A program made the translations under genes and the position numbers. From NCBI GenBank assembly GCA_023250495.1, contig JAHFAP010000144.1:1-8105 (forward strand): DNA of 8,105 bases. The letters are read 5' to 3'. The notes beneath the pieces were generated by a model. That model was not told the origin of the DNA. It did no database searches and worked only from the letters and a program-made list of their open reading frames with translations. Below are positions 1-5,568 of this stretch, piece after piece. The stretch comes from Deltaproteobacteria bacterium. GTDB lineage: Bacteria > Desulfobacterota > Binatia > UBA9968. Positions within the stretch are counted from its first letter, which is position 1; every line of letters begins with the position of its first letter.

Positions 1-16
1 GGCTCTGCCAGAGTCC

Positions 17-92
17 GTCATTCCCGCATGCTTTTAGCGGGAATCCAGGCGAATTTCGGACTGGACCCCCGATTAAAACATTCGGGGGTGAC
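17..92. repeat. Composite inverted-repeat element with two hairpins (dispersed REP/MITE-like)
   Basis: The element opens with GTCATTCCCGC and closes with GGGGGTGAC, so its ends are roughly complementary (GTCA at one end, TGAC at the other). Inside are two perfect 8-bp hairpins: ATTCCCGC (20-27) pairs with GCGGGAAT (37-44), and ACCCCCGA (65-72) pairs with TCGGGGGT (82-89). Dispersed elements built on ATTCCC...GGGAAT are known in several bacteria, the Neisseria dRS3 repeat being the best known example. It has no coding capacity. It lies about 150 bp past the 3' end of the minus-strand DUF2127 gene. Confidence 0.7.
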
Positions 93-125
93 AACTTGGG
101 GGAAAGTCATCCGAGGGCCTTTTGA

Positions 126-149
126 TACCCCGCAGCTTGCTGCGGGGTA
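126..149. repeat. Strong GC-rich hairpin, possible terminator or dispersed palindrome
   Basis: TACCCCGCAGC (126-136) and GCTGCGGGGTA (139-149) are perfect reverse complements separated by two bases, giving about ten base pairs around a CTTG tetraloop. It lies about 97 bp past the stop of the minus-strand DUF2127 gene. No T tract follows on the minus strand. On the plus strand it is followed by a T-rich but interrupted stretch (TTCATTTATTTAATT). A terminator role is possible, but a dispersed palindrome is equally likely. Confidence 0.6.
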
Positions 150-245
150 GTTCATTTATTTAATTCTTGCCTGACAAATCCCAAAGAGTGGCGGATGGCG
201 CGAAGAGGCCTTGCATTCACAGTTTTTGCAATACAAGACCTGATC

Positions 246-730
246 TCATTCTCGTATTGTTCGCTCGCGCCACAGCCTAGTAGAGAGATACCAGACTACC
301 GCGAGATTGATCAATAAGACGATTGCTCTTGGGATGCTGAAGCGTCTCCCGAGAGTGAAGAGTTCCAGCGGGATGAAAGAAGTGGTGATGAGGACGGTGA
401 GATGCTCGGCCCATCGTTTTAGCAGCAACAGGCCAAAACCCTCGGTGAGTAGCAGCGCCGAATAAATGAACGTGCTGATTTCGGCGATTGTAAGCATTCT
501 GCGGTCTAATGTTGCCAGCTTGTATAACAACGCCTGAACGTAACGGCTCTCCCGCGCTTTCCACAGGACATGTGCCCAGTGTCTCAGACTGACCGCAGCG
601 TGCTTGCGTAGCAATGTCGTAGCTCCGATCCCTATAGCCAGGAGCAGCAACCCGTTCCCAGCTTAAACAGCGCGATGAGCCAGATCGCGGTGTCGGGGTG
701 TCTCGGAAAAATTCTCGACAGCAGGCGCAT
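246..730 (-). pseudogene. DUF2127-type small membrane protein, frameshifted
   Basis: Two reading frames together make one DUF2127-like integral membrane protein of about 161 residues, a normal length for the family. The first frame starts at ATG 730 (MRLLSRIFPRHPDTAIWL, then IALFKLGTG) and has a GGAG-containing upstream stretch (GTTCGGAGTAACTGGAATTG). Near 651 it would need one extra base to join the second frame, which begins LLLLAIGIGATTLL and runs to TGA at 246-248. The second part has the family traits: RYVQALLYKLATLD, FIYSALLLTEGFGLLL, KRWAEHLTVL and a final hydrophobic helix (IVLLINLAVVWYL), with about four membrane segments overall. The junction reads ACG GG TTG where ACG GGN TTG is expected, a single-base loss beside a short G run. 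It could be a decayed gene, a recent mutation or an assembly error. The family's function is unknown. No promoter was found in the 163-bp divergent gap to the maturase. Confidence 0.75.
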
Positions 731-877
731 CAATTCCAGTTACTCCGAACTTTTTTCTAGCACGGAAGCCCTTGGCGATCCAGTGAGCGTTTGCTAGGGT
801 ATGGCGCTTGGGCGTTTCATCCCTGGCGTTCGCATTGACTGCTTGCTCGGAGGCGGCCAGAAGCGCGGGGTTATTGA

Positions 878-886
878 AAGGAAGGG
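878..886 (+). promoter_or_regulatory. Ribosome binding site deciding the TTG start of the sulfatase maturase
   Basis: AAGGAAGGG ends 7 nt before TTG 894. An in-frame TGA lies at 888-890, so TTG 894 is the only start upstream of ATG 924. The ATG has only a weak CAGG ahead of it. Family members usually carry several residues before the VMAKP segment, which also favours the TTG. Confidence 0.6.
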
Positions 887-893
887 CTGAAGC

Positions 894-2162
894 TTGCCGA
901 CAGCTGCGCGTGAATTTCAGGTCATGGCGAAGCCCATCGGGGCGATTTGCAACCTCGACTGCCACTACTGCTATTACCTCAAGAAGGAATTTCTCTATCC
1001 TGAAGGGAGCTCCTTCCGGATGAGCGATGAGATCCTGGAGAGGTTCGTCGTCCAGCAGATCGAAGCCGCGCCGGGACCGGTCGTGAACTTCGCCTGGCAC
1101 GGAGGCGAGCCCACCGCGCTCGGGCTGGACTATTTTCAAAAAATCGTCGCGCTCCAGCGCAAACACCAGCCCGCTGGAAAACAGGTCACCAACGGGATTC
1201 AGACCAACGGCACGCTGCTCAATGACGAGTGGTGCCGCTTCTTCGCCGCCGAGCGCTTTCAGGTCGGCCTCAGCCTCGACGGCCCGCGCGAGCTTCACGA
1301 CGGCTACCGCGTGGACAAGGGCCAGAAACCCACCCACAAGCAGGTGCTGCGCGCGTTCCGGCTGTTAAAAGAACATCGCGTTCACTGCGATGTCCTCTGC
1401 GTGCTCCACGATCGGAACGTCCGCCATCCTACGCAGGTCTATCGCTTCTTCAAGGAGATCGGCGTCGAGTCTCTGCAGTTTCTCCCGCTCGTGGAAAGGG
1501 TGAAGGGAAATGTTGACGGCGTGAGCCCGCGCACGGTTCCGGCCGAGGCCTACGGCGCTTTTCTCTGCACGGTGTTCGACGAATGGGTGAGATACGACGC
1601 CGGCAAGATCGCCATTCAGATTTTCGACGAGGCCGCGCGCCCGCTGGCCGGCATGGAGCACTCGCTTTGCATCTTCCGCGAGAGCTGCGGCGATGTCCCG
1701 GTCGTCGAGCACAACGGGGATTTCTTCTCCTGCGATCATTTCGTCGAGCCGGAGTATCGCGTGGGAAACATCGGCGAGAGACACCTGGCCGATTTGATCG
1801 AAAGTCCGGAGCAGCGCGCCTTCGGCGAGGCCAAGCGCGACACGCTGCCGCGATACTGCCGCGAGTGTGAGGTGCTGGCGATGTGCAACGGCGGCTGCCC
1901 GAAGGACCGCTTCATCCGCACGCCCGACGGTGAAGAAGGTTTGAACTACCTCTGCGCCGGCTACAAACGTTTTTTCACTCACAGCCGGCCCTACCTGCAA
2001 AAGATGGTCGATCTCTGGGAGTCCGGCGAGCCGGTCGAAAAACTTATGGAGGCGGCTCGGGCCGAAGACGCGAAGGTCTCCCTTCATGCCGGCCGCAATG
2101 ATCCCTGTCCCTGCGGCAGCGGGAAAAAGTACAAGAGGTGCTGCATGGGCGCAGGCCGCTGA
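894..2162 (+). CDS. Anaerobic sulfatase-maturating enzyme (radical SAM/SPASM) with C-terminal SEC-C motif
   Basis: This 422-residue radical SAM protein is predicted to oxidise an active-site Cys or Ser of a sulfatase to formylglycine in the cytoplasm, using S-adenosylmethionine and no oxygen. The CX3CX2C motif that holds the SAM-binding [4Fe-4S] cluster is at C19, C23 and C26, preceded by the family segment VMAKP. WHGGEP (68-73) follows in the SAM domain, and LQFLPLVERV (195-203) matches the family core. The SPASM cysteines for two auxiliary clusters are all visible: C259, C265, C280, C322, C325, C331, C335 and C354. D281, directly after C280, matches the proposed catalytic Asp of the Clostridium enzyme. 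Residues 402-417 form an SEC-C zinc motif (NDPCPCGSGKKYKRCC), an added tail that may bind metal or partner proteins. The start is TTG. No sulfatase lies in the window, so the substrate is unknown. A related SPASM peptide or protein modifier remains possible but less likely. Confidence 0.88.
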   Translation: MPTAAREFQVMAKPIGAICNLDCHYCYYLKKEFLYPEGSSFRMSDEILERFVVQQIEAAPGPVVNFAWHGGEPTALGLDYFQKIVALQRKHQPAGKQVTNGIQTNGTLLNDEWCRFFAAERFQVGLSLDGPRELHDGYRVDKGQKPTHKQVLRAFRLLKEHRVHCDVLCVLHDRNVRHPTQVYRFFKEIGVESLQFLPLVERVKGNVDGVSPRTVPAEAYGAFLCTVFDEWVRYDAGKIAIQIFDEAARPLAGMEHSLCIFRESCGDVPVVEHNGDFFSCDHFVEPEYRVGNIGERHLADLIESPEQRAFGEAKRDTLPRYCRECEVLAMCNGGCPKDRFIRTPDGEEGLNYLCAGYKRFFTHSRPYLQKMVDLWESGEPVEKLMEAARAEDAKVSLHAGRNDPCPCGSGKKYKRCCMGAGR

Positions 2163-2215
2163 AAAAAGCCCATGTGCCAACCGTCCGTCGGCAGGTAGGC
2201 CGAGGGTATCTCTGA

Positions 2216-2243
2216 GTAGGGGCGGTTCGCGAACCGCCCCTAC
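2216..2243. terminator. Perfect 28-bp palindrome between convergent genes, candidate bidirectional terminator
   Basis: GTAGGGGCGGTTCG (2216-2229) is followed immediately by its exact reverse complement (2230-2243). It sits 53 nt after the maturase stop and 8 nt past the CoA transferase stop, between convergent genes. On the plus strand it is followed by AAATCTTTTTA, a modest T tract. On the minus strand no T run follows. The perfect symmetry is more than a terminator needs, so it may be a dispersed palindromic repeat acting as one. Confidence 0.65.
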
Positions 2244-2251
2244 AAATCTTT

Positions 2252-3463
2252 TTAGATTACCTTTTCGCTGCGGAGCTTCAGGATAGCGGCGTCGTCGTAA
2301 CCCGCGTCGCGCAAGATCGCCTGGGTGTCCTCTCCGAGGGCCGGAATGCGGTCGTAGCGCGCGGGGCTGTCAGAGAGACGGAGCGGATTGCCGACGACCG
2401 GCACCCGGCCAACCGGCGATTCGACCTCGCGGATGAGTCGGCGCGCGACGGCCTGCGGGTGGGCCAGAACTTCGGCGATGCCTCGGACCTCTCCATAGGG
2501 CAGTTGGACTTTCTTTAGCCGCTCGACCCATTCATGATGGTCCCGCTCAAGAAAGCTCTTTTCGATCTCTTCTTCGAGCACGGCGCGATTCTTTCTTCTG
2601 GCCTCCACAGTGGAGAAGCGCGCGTCTTGCAACAGTTCCGGCCGCTGCAGCACCTGTAGACAGAAAACCTCCCAGTCTTTGGCGGTCGCGACCGCCAGAT
2701 TCACATATTTCCCGTTGCGCGCCAGGTACGGCCCATATGGCGTGACGTAGTGATGGCGCATCCCCATGCGTCCGGGCTCTTCGCCCTGGTGCCAGTAATG
2801 ATGGGGAAAATAGCCGAGCCAGGAAACGATCGACTCAAACATGGAGATGTCGATGAATTGCCCGTGGCCGCTCTTTTCCCGCTGGTAAAGGGCCAGCAAG
2901 ATCCCCAGGGTCGAATACATTCCTGCTGCGATGTCCGCGATGGCGATGCCCGCCTTTGCCGGTTTGTCCGGGTAGCCTGTGGTTGCGATGATGCCGCCTT
3001 CGCCCTGCATGAGGAGATCGTAGGACTTCACGTCCCGATAGGGGCCGTCTTGTCCGTAGCCAGAGAGCGAGCAGTAGATCAGGCGGGGATTTATGGCCTG
3101 CAGTTCCTCGTAGCCGAGGCCGAGTCTCTTTGCCACGCCCGCCGCGAAGTTTTCAAAGAAGATATCCGCGCCCTCAACCAAGCGGTGCACAATCTCTATG
3201 CCTTGCTCGTACTTGACGTCCACGGAGAGGCTGCGCTTGTTGCGGTTGAGCCAGACATAACCCGATGAGAGGCCGCGCACCGCGCTGTCCCAATGGCGGA
3301 TGATGTCGCCTGTGCCGGGGCGCTCGATCTTGATCACCTCCGCTCCCATGTCAGCCAGGATGCAGGTGCAGAAAGGGCCGGCCAGCACCTGCTCGAAGGA
3401 GACGACACGAATTCCATCGAGAGCCCGTCCTGTCGAAGCGGTTTGTTCGTTTGCCACTTTCAT
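2252..3463 (-). CDS. CaiB/BaiF family (type III) CoA transferase
   Basis: This 403-residue protein is a family III CoA transferase, which moves CoA between carboxylic acids through an enzyme-bound aspartyl-CoA thioester. The N-terminal Rossmann-like signature is clear (ALDGIRVVSFEQVLAGPF, then LADMGAEVIKIERPGTGD). The likely nucleophile is D177 in AGIAIADIAAGMY, aligned with the catalytic Asp of formyl-CoA transferase. GQFIDISMFE (201-210) is also typical. The position used as His by alpha-methylacyl-CoA racemases lies in SYDLLMQG, with Tyr148 instead, so a transferase fits better than a racemase. Length is normal. The upstream MaoC gene is on the same strand, 82 bp away, suggesting an operon for activating and processing one acid. 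AAGGA abuts ATG 3463 but lies 6 nt before GTG 3457, so translation may start two codons later. Donor and acceptor acids cannot be assigned. Confidence 0.88.
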   Translation of the reverse strand: MKVANEQTASTGRALDGIRVVSFEQVLAGPFCTCILADMGAEVIKIERPGTGDIIRHWDSAVRGLSSGYVWLNRNKRSLSVDVKYEQGIEIVHRLVEGADIFFENFAAGVAKRLGLGYEELQAINPRLIYCSLSGYGQDGPYRDVKSYDLLMQGEGGIIATTGYPDKPAKAGIAIADIAAGMYSTLGILLALYQREKSGHGQFIDISMFESIVSWLGYFPHHYWHQGEEPGRMGMRHHYVTPYGPYLARNGKYVNLAVATAKDWEVFCLQVLQRPELLQDARFSTVEARRKNRAVLEEEIEKSFLERDHHEWVERLKKVQLPYGEVRGIAEVLAHPQAVARRLIREVESPVGRVPVVGNPLRLSDSPARYDRIPALGEDTQAILRDAGYDDAAILKLRSEKVI

Positions 3464-3466
3464 TCC

Positions 3467-3538
3467 TTGAACGGCTTGAACGTCTTAAACGACTTGAACG
3501 GCATTGTTCAAGTTGTTCAAATGATTCAAGTCGTTCAA
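3467..3538. repeat. 9-bp tandem units arranged as a long imperfect inverted repeat
   Basis: The left arm (3467-3499) is made of 9-bp units of the type TTGAACGGC, TTGAACGTC and TTAAACGAC, ending in TTGAAC. The right arm (3506-3538) contains the complementary units (GTTCAAGTT, GTTCAAATG, ATTCAAGTC, GTTCAA). The arms are 33 bp each with a 6-bp centre and a handful of mismatches. The element fills most of the gap between the MaoC and CoA transferase genes. A transcript could fold here into a long hairpin just ahead of the CoA transferase start, and the array's edge supplies part of that gene's AAGGA. Confidence 0.75.
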
Positions 3539-3545
3539 ATCCGGA

Positions 3546-4055
3546 CTATTTGGACTCACCCTTAACCTCCGGGAAAAGATCGCGCCTGGGCGCGTGCGCC
3601 CGCTTCCACACCATGACGCTGCGGGTGTAGTCGATCACGATCTTCCCGTCCTGTTTGACGCCTCGGGTGCGCACCTTGACGATGCCCCATTGAGGCTTGG
3701 ATTTCGACTCGCGCTTTTCCATCACCTCGGACTCGGAGTAGAGCGTGTCGCCGGCGAAAACAGGATTGGGCAGCTTGATCTCGTCCCAGCCCAAGGCGAA
3801 GCCGTTCTCGCTCACGTCGGCGACGCCCATGCCCGCGACGATCGCCAGCGTGAGCGCGCTGTTCACCAGGCACTTGCCGAACTCCGTGCGCTTGGCATAC
3901 TCATTGTTGAAGTGAATCTGGTTGGTGTTGTTGGTCAGCAGCGTGAACCAGGTATTGTCCGCTTCGGTGATCGTCCGCCCCAGGCGGCAGCGGTAAATAT
4001 CTCCCACTTCAAAGTCCTCGAAATAGCGGCCTTCCCAGCCCGGCTTGACGGCCAT
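3546..4055 (-). CDS. MaoC-like (hotdog fold) enoyl-CoA hydratase/dehydratase
   Basis: This 169-residue protein is predicted to add or remove water across the double bond of a 2-enoyl-CoA. It shows the MaoC layout: YFEDFEVGDIYRCRLGRTIT near the start (11-30), the hydratase-2 motif region TNNTNQIHFNNEYAKRTEFG (41-60), LVNSALTLAIVAGMGVAD (63-80), and strands with LPNPVFAGDTLYSESEV (95-111). The usual DxNPxH motif reads N43-T44-N45-Q46-I47-H48, so His is kept while the catalytic Asp is Asn and the Pro is Gln. From memory, related proteins near mesaconyl- and itaconyl-CoA hydratases also carry Asn there, so the enzyme need not be dead. ATG 4055 is chosen because AGGAGG lies 5 nt upstream. The frame stays open to 4136, but those codons are translated repeat sequence. 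The gene lies upstream of the CoA transferase and divergent from an acyl-CoA dehydrogenase. Substrate is unknown. Confidence 0.85.
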   Translation of the reverse strand: MAVKPGWEGRYFEDFEVGDIYRCRLGRTITEADNTWFTLLTNNTNQIHFNNEYAKRTEFGKCLVNSALTLAIVAGMGVADVSENGFALGWDEIKLPNPVFAGDTLYSESEVMEKRESKSKPQWGIVKVRTRGVKQDGKIVIDYTRSVMVWKRAHAPRRDLFPEVKGESK

Positions 4056-4060
4056 AGAGT

Positions 4061-4066
4061 CCTCCT
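4061..4066 (-). promoter_or_regulatory. Ribosome binding site fixing the MaoC start
   Basis: On the minus strand a full AGGAGG lies 5 nt before ATG 4055. It rules out the 27-residue N-terminal extension that the open frame allows up to 4136. Confidence 0.8.
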
Positions 4067-4091
4067 GATCTGGTAATGGGTCATTTTGCCA

Positions 4092-4186
4092 GAGATCCTT
4101 CACTTTGTTCAGGATGACAAGTCGCACAAGTGTCATTCTGAGCGGAGCGAAGAATCTCTATTCCTGTCGCGCATTGGCTCGCAAGT
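4092..4186. repeat. Dispersed inverted-repeat element, copy A
   Basis: The core is an imperfect inverted repeat: about 27-bp arms at 4093-4119 and 4131-4157, the right arm reading TGTCATTCTGAGCGGAGCGA and on. After it comes a shared tail, ATTCCTGTCGCGC. The whole stretch matches 7527-7622 in direct orientation with about nine differences over 96 columns by hand alignment. It occupies the divergent gap between the MaoC and acyl-CoA dehydrogenase genes. No transposase or coding frame of its own is present. It looks like a REP- or MITE-type element. Confidence 0.85.
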
Positions 4187-4211
4187 CTAAAAATAACCCA
4201 CCACCCCTGAT

Positions 4212-4240
4212 TTTGCATTTGACACGACGCGCTATATACT
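4212..4240 (+). promoter_or_regulatory. Tentative sigma-70-like promoter for the acyl-CoA dehydrogenase gene
   Basis: TATACT (4235-4240) is a good -10 box about 38 nt before the start codon. The best-spaced -35 is the weak TTTGCA (4212-4217, 17-bp spacer). A perfect TTGACA at 4219-4224 is too close (10 bp) to pair with this -10. Weak call. Confidence 0.35.
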
Positions 4241-4268
4241 ACGCCGTATCTGCCGATCCTTTATAGTC

Positions 4269-4273
4269 GGAGG
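4269..4273 (+). promoter_or_regulatory. Ribosome binding site of the acyl-CoA dehydrogenase gene
   Basis: GGAGG lies 5 nt before ATG 4279, an ideal spacing that supports this start. Confidence 0.75.
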
Positions 4274-4278
4274 CGACG

Positions 4279-5439
4279 ATGGATTTCAACCTGACTCAGG
4301 AGCAGCAGCAGATCCGCGAGGAGATCCGCCGCGTGTGCGGCGAATTTCGCGACGCCTACTGGAGGGACATTGACAAGAAGCGGGACTATCCGGACGCGTT
4401 CGTCCGCAGGCTCACCGAGCTGGGTTGGCTTGCCGCGCTGATTCCTGAAGAGTACGGCGGCAGCGGCCTGGGGATCACCGAGGCGAGCATCATCCTCGAA
4501 GAGATCAACCGCTCCGGCGGCAGCGCCACCGTGTGTCACGCGCAGATGTACACGATGGGCACGCTGCTGAGGCACGGCAGCGAGGAGCAGAAGAGACGCT
4601 ACCTGCCGAAGATCGCCGGCGGAGAGCTGCGCTTGCAGGCCTTCGGCGTCACCGAGCCGAATGCCGGCTCGGAGACCACGCGCATCGAGACCACGGCGTC
4701 TCGCCGCGGAGACAGGTACGTGATCCACGGCCAGAAGATCTTCATCTCGCGCGTTCTCCAGTCCGATTTGATGCTGCTGTTGGCCCGCACCACGCCCTAC
4801 GACGAGCTGAAAGACAAGACACAAGGGCTGTCGGTCTTCATCGTCGATCTGAGAGAGGCGAAGGGCAAAATCGAGGTGAAGCCGCTCGATCTCATGATCA
4901 ATCACCACACCAACGCCCTGTTCATCGACGGGCTGGAGGTGCCGGCGGAAAACTTGCTCGGCCAGGAGGGCGTGGGCTTCCGCTACATCATCGACGGCTG
5001 GAACGCGGAGCGTATTTTAGTTGCTGCCGAGGCGATCGGCGACGGCCGCTGGTTTGTCGAGCGCGCCGCCAAGTATGCCAACGAGAGGATCGTCTTCGGC
5101 CGGCCCATCGGCGCCAATCAGGGAATCCAGTTTCCGATCGCGCAGGCCTATGCCCGCATCGAGGCGGCGGATCTCGTCCGTTTTCAAGCTGCGACCAAGT
5201 TCGACCGCAAGGAGCGCTGCGGCGCGGAGGCGAACATGGCCAAGCTGCTGGCTTCGGAGGCGGCGTGGGAGGCGGCGAACGCTTGTCTCACCACGCACGG
5301 CGGCTACGGCTTTGCGGCGGAGTACGACGTCGAGCGCAAGTTTCGCGAGACGCGGCTCCTGACCGTGGCGCCGGTCAGCAACAATCTGGTGCTCGCCTAT
5401 CTGGCGCAGCACGTTTTGGGAATGCCGAAATCTTACTGA
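4279..5439 (+). CDS. Acyl-CoA dehydrogenase family flavoprotein
   Basis: This 386-residue protein is predicted to use FAD to oxidise an acyl-CoA to the trans-2-enoyl-CoA, passing electrons to electron-transfer flavoprotein. The helical N-terminal domain runs to about residue 120. The beta domain holds the substrate/FAD signature FGVTEPNAGSE (122-132) and HGQKIFISR (150-158), with Phe where many relatives have Trp. The C-terminal domain holds NERIVFGRPIGANQGIQF (268-285) and THGGYGFAAEYDVERKFRETR (339-359). Where medium-chain enzymes carry the catalytic Glu before Gly-Thr, this one reads TVAPVSNNLV (362-371) with no Glu. E244 in WNAERILVA aligns with the base used by isovaleryl-CoA and long-chain dehydrogenases, so it is the likely catalyst. 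It is divergent from the MaoC and CoA transferase genes, suggesting the oxidation step of the same route. The acyl substrate cannot be read from sequence. Confidence 0.9.
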   Translation: MDFNLTQEQQQIREEIRRVCGEFRDAYWRDIDKKRDYPDAFVRRLTELGWLAALIPEEYGGSGLGITEASIILEEINRSGGSATVCHAQMYTMGTLLRHGSEEQKRRYLPKIAGGELRLQAFGVTEPNAGSETTRIETTASRRGDRYVIHGQKIFISRVLQSDLMLLLARTTPYDELKDKTQGLSVFIVDLREAKGKIEVKPLDLMINHHTNALFIDGLEVPAENLLGQEGVGFRYIIDGWNAERILVAAEAIGDGRWFVERAAKYANERIVFGRPIGANQGIQFPIAQAYARIEAADLVRFQAATKFDRKERCGAEANMAKLLASEAAWEAANACLTTHGGYGFAAEYDVERKFRETRLLTVAPVSNNLVLAYLAQHVLGMPKSY

Positions 5440-5463
5440 AGCACTGCCCGGGGAAGCAGAGTC

Positions 5464-5531
5464 GTCATTCTGAGGCGAAGCCGAAGAATCTCAGTCGATG
5501 AATGCAGACCCTTCGCTCCGCTCAGGGTGAC
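5464..5531. repeat. Dispersed inverted-repeat element, copy C (shorter variant)
   Basis: The first arm (5464-5492, starting GTCATTCTGAGGCGAAGCC) matches the arm of copies A and B with a 2-bp insertion. The other arm (5507-5531) reads GACCCTTCGCTCCGCTCAGG and then GTGAC. The arms are roughly complementary around a 14-bp centre. The tail found in A and B is absent. It lies between the acyl-CoA dehydrogenase and truA and ends 37 bp before the truA start. Its hairpin may help end upstream transcription, but no T tract follows. Confidence 0.75.
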
Positions 5532-5568
5532 TCATTTCAGAGTTGGTTTTGTCCCAGCGCGCGCCCTA

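Noticed and set aside
835..863. Promoter with TTGACT at 835-840 ahead of the maturase
   Set aside because: No -10-like sequence lies 16-18 bp downstream.
663..1337. Minus-strand open frame of 224 codons
   Set aside because: Most of it is antisense to the sulfatase maturase, and the remainder crosses the DUF2127 start in another frame. It has no recognisable domain.
2088..2150. SecA fragment
   Set aside because: The NDPCPCGSGKKYKRCC motif is continuous with the maturase frame and no other SecA sequence is present. It is a fused SEC-C domain.
1365..2180. Minus-strand open frame of 271 codons
   Set aside because: It is fully antisense to the maturase and rich in Ala, Leu and Arg, typical of shadows of GC-rich genes, with no family features.
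2252..3463. Alpha-methylacyl-CoA racemase
   Set aside because: The racemase His position is Tyr148 here, while the transferase Asp (D177) is kept.
3467..3538. CRISPR array
   Set aside because: Units are 9 bp, contiguous and reverse direction in the middle, with no spacers and no cas genes.
3293..3565. Plus-strand small protein with Leu-Asn and Val-Gln repeats
   Set aside because: The repetitive peptide is only the 9-bp array translated, and the rest is antisense to the CoA transferase.
4092..4186. Insertion sequence remnant
   Set aside because: No transposase frame, no target-site duplication visible, and the length and palindromic arms fit a REP/MITE-type element better.
4533..5501. Plus-strand open frame of 322 codons
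   Set aside because: It overlaps the acyl-CoA dehydrogenase in another frame and has an Arg/Gly-rich shadow composition.
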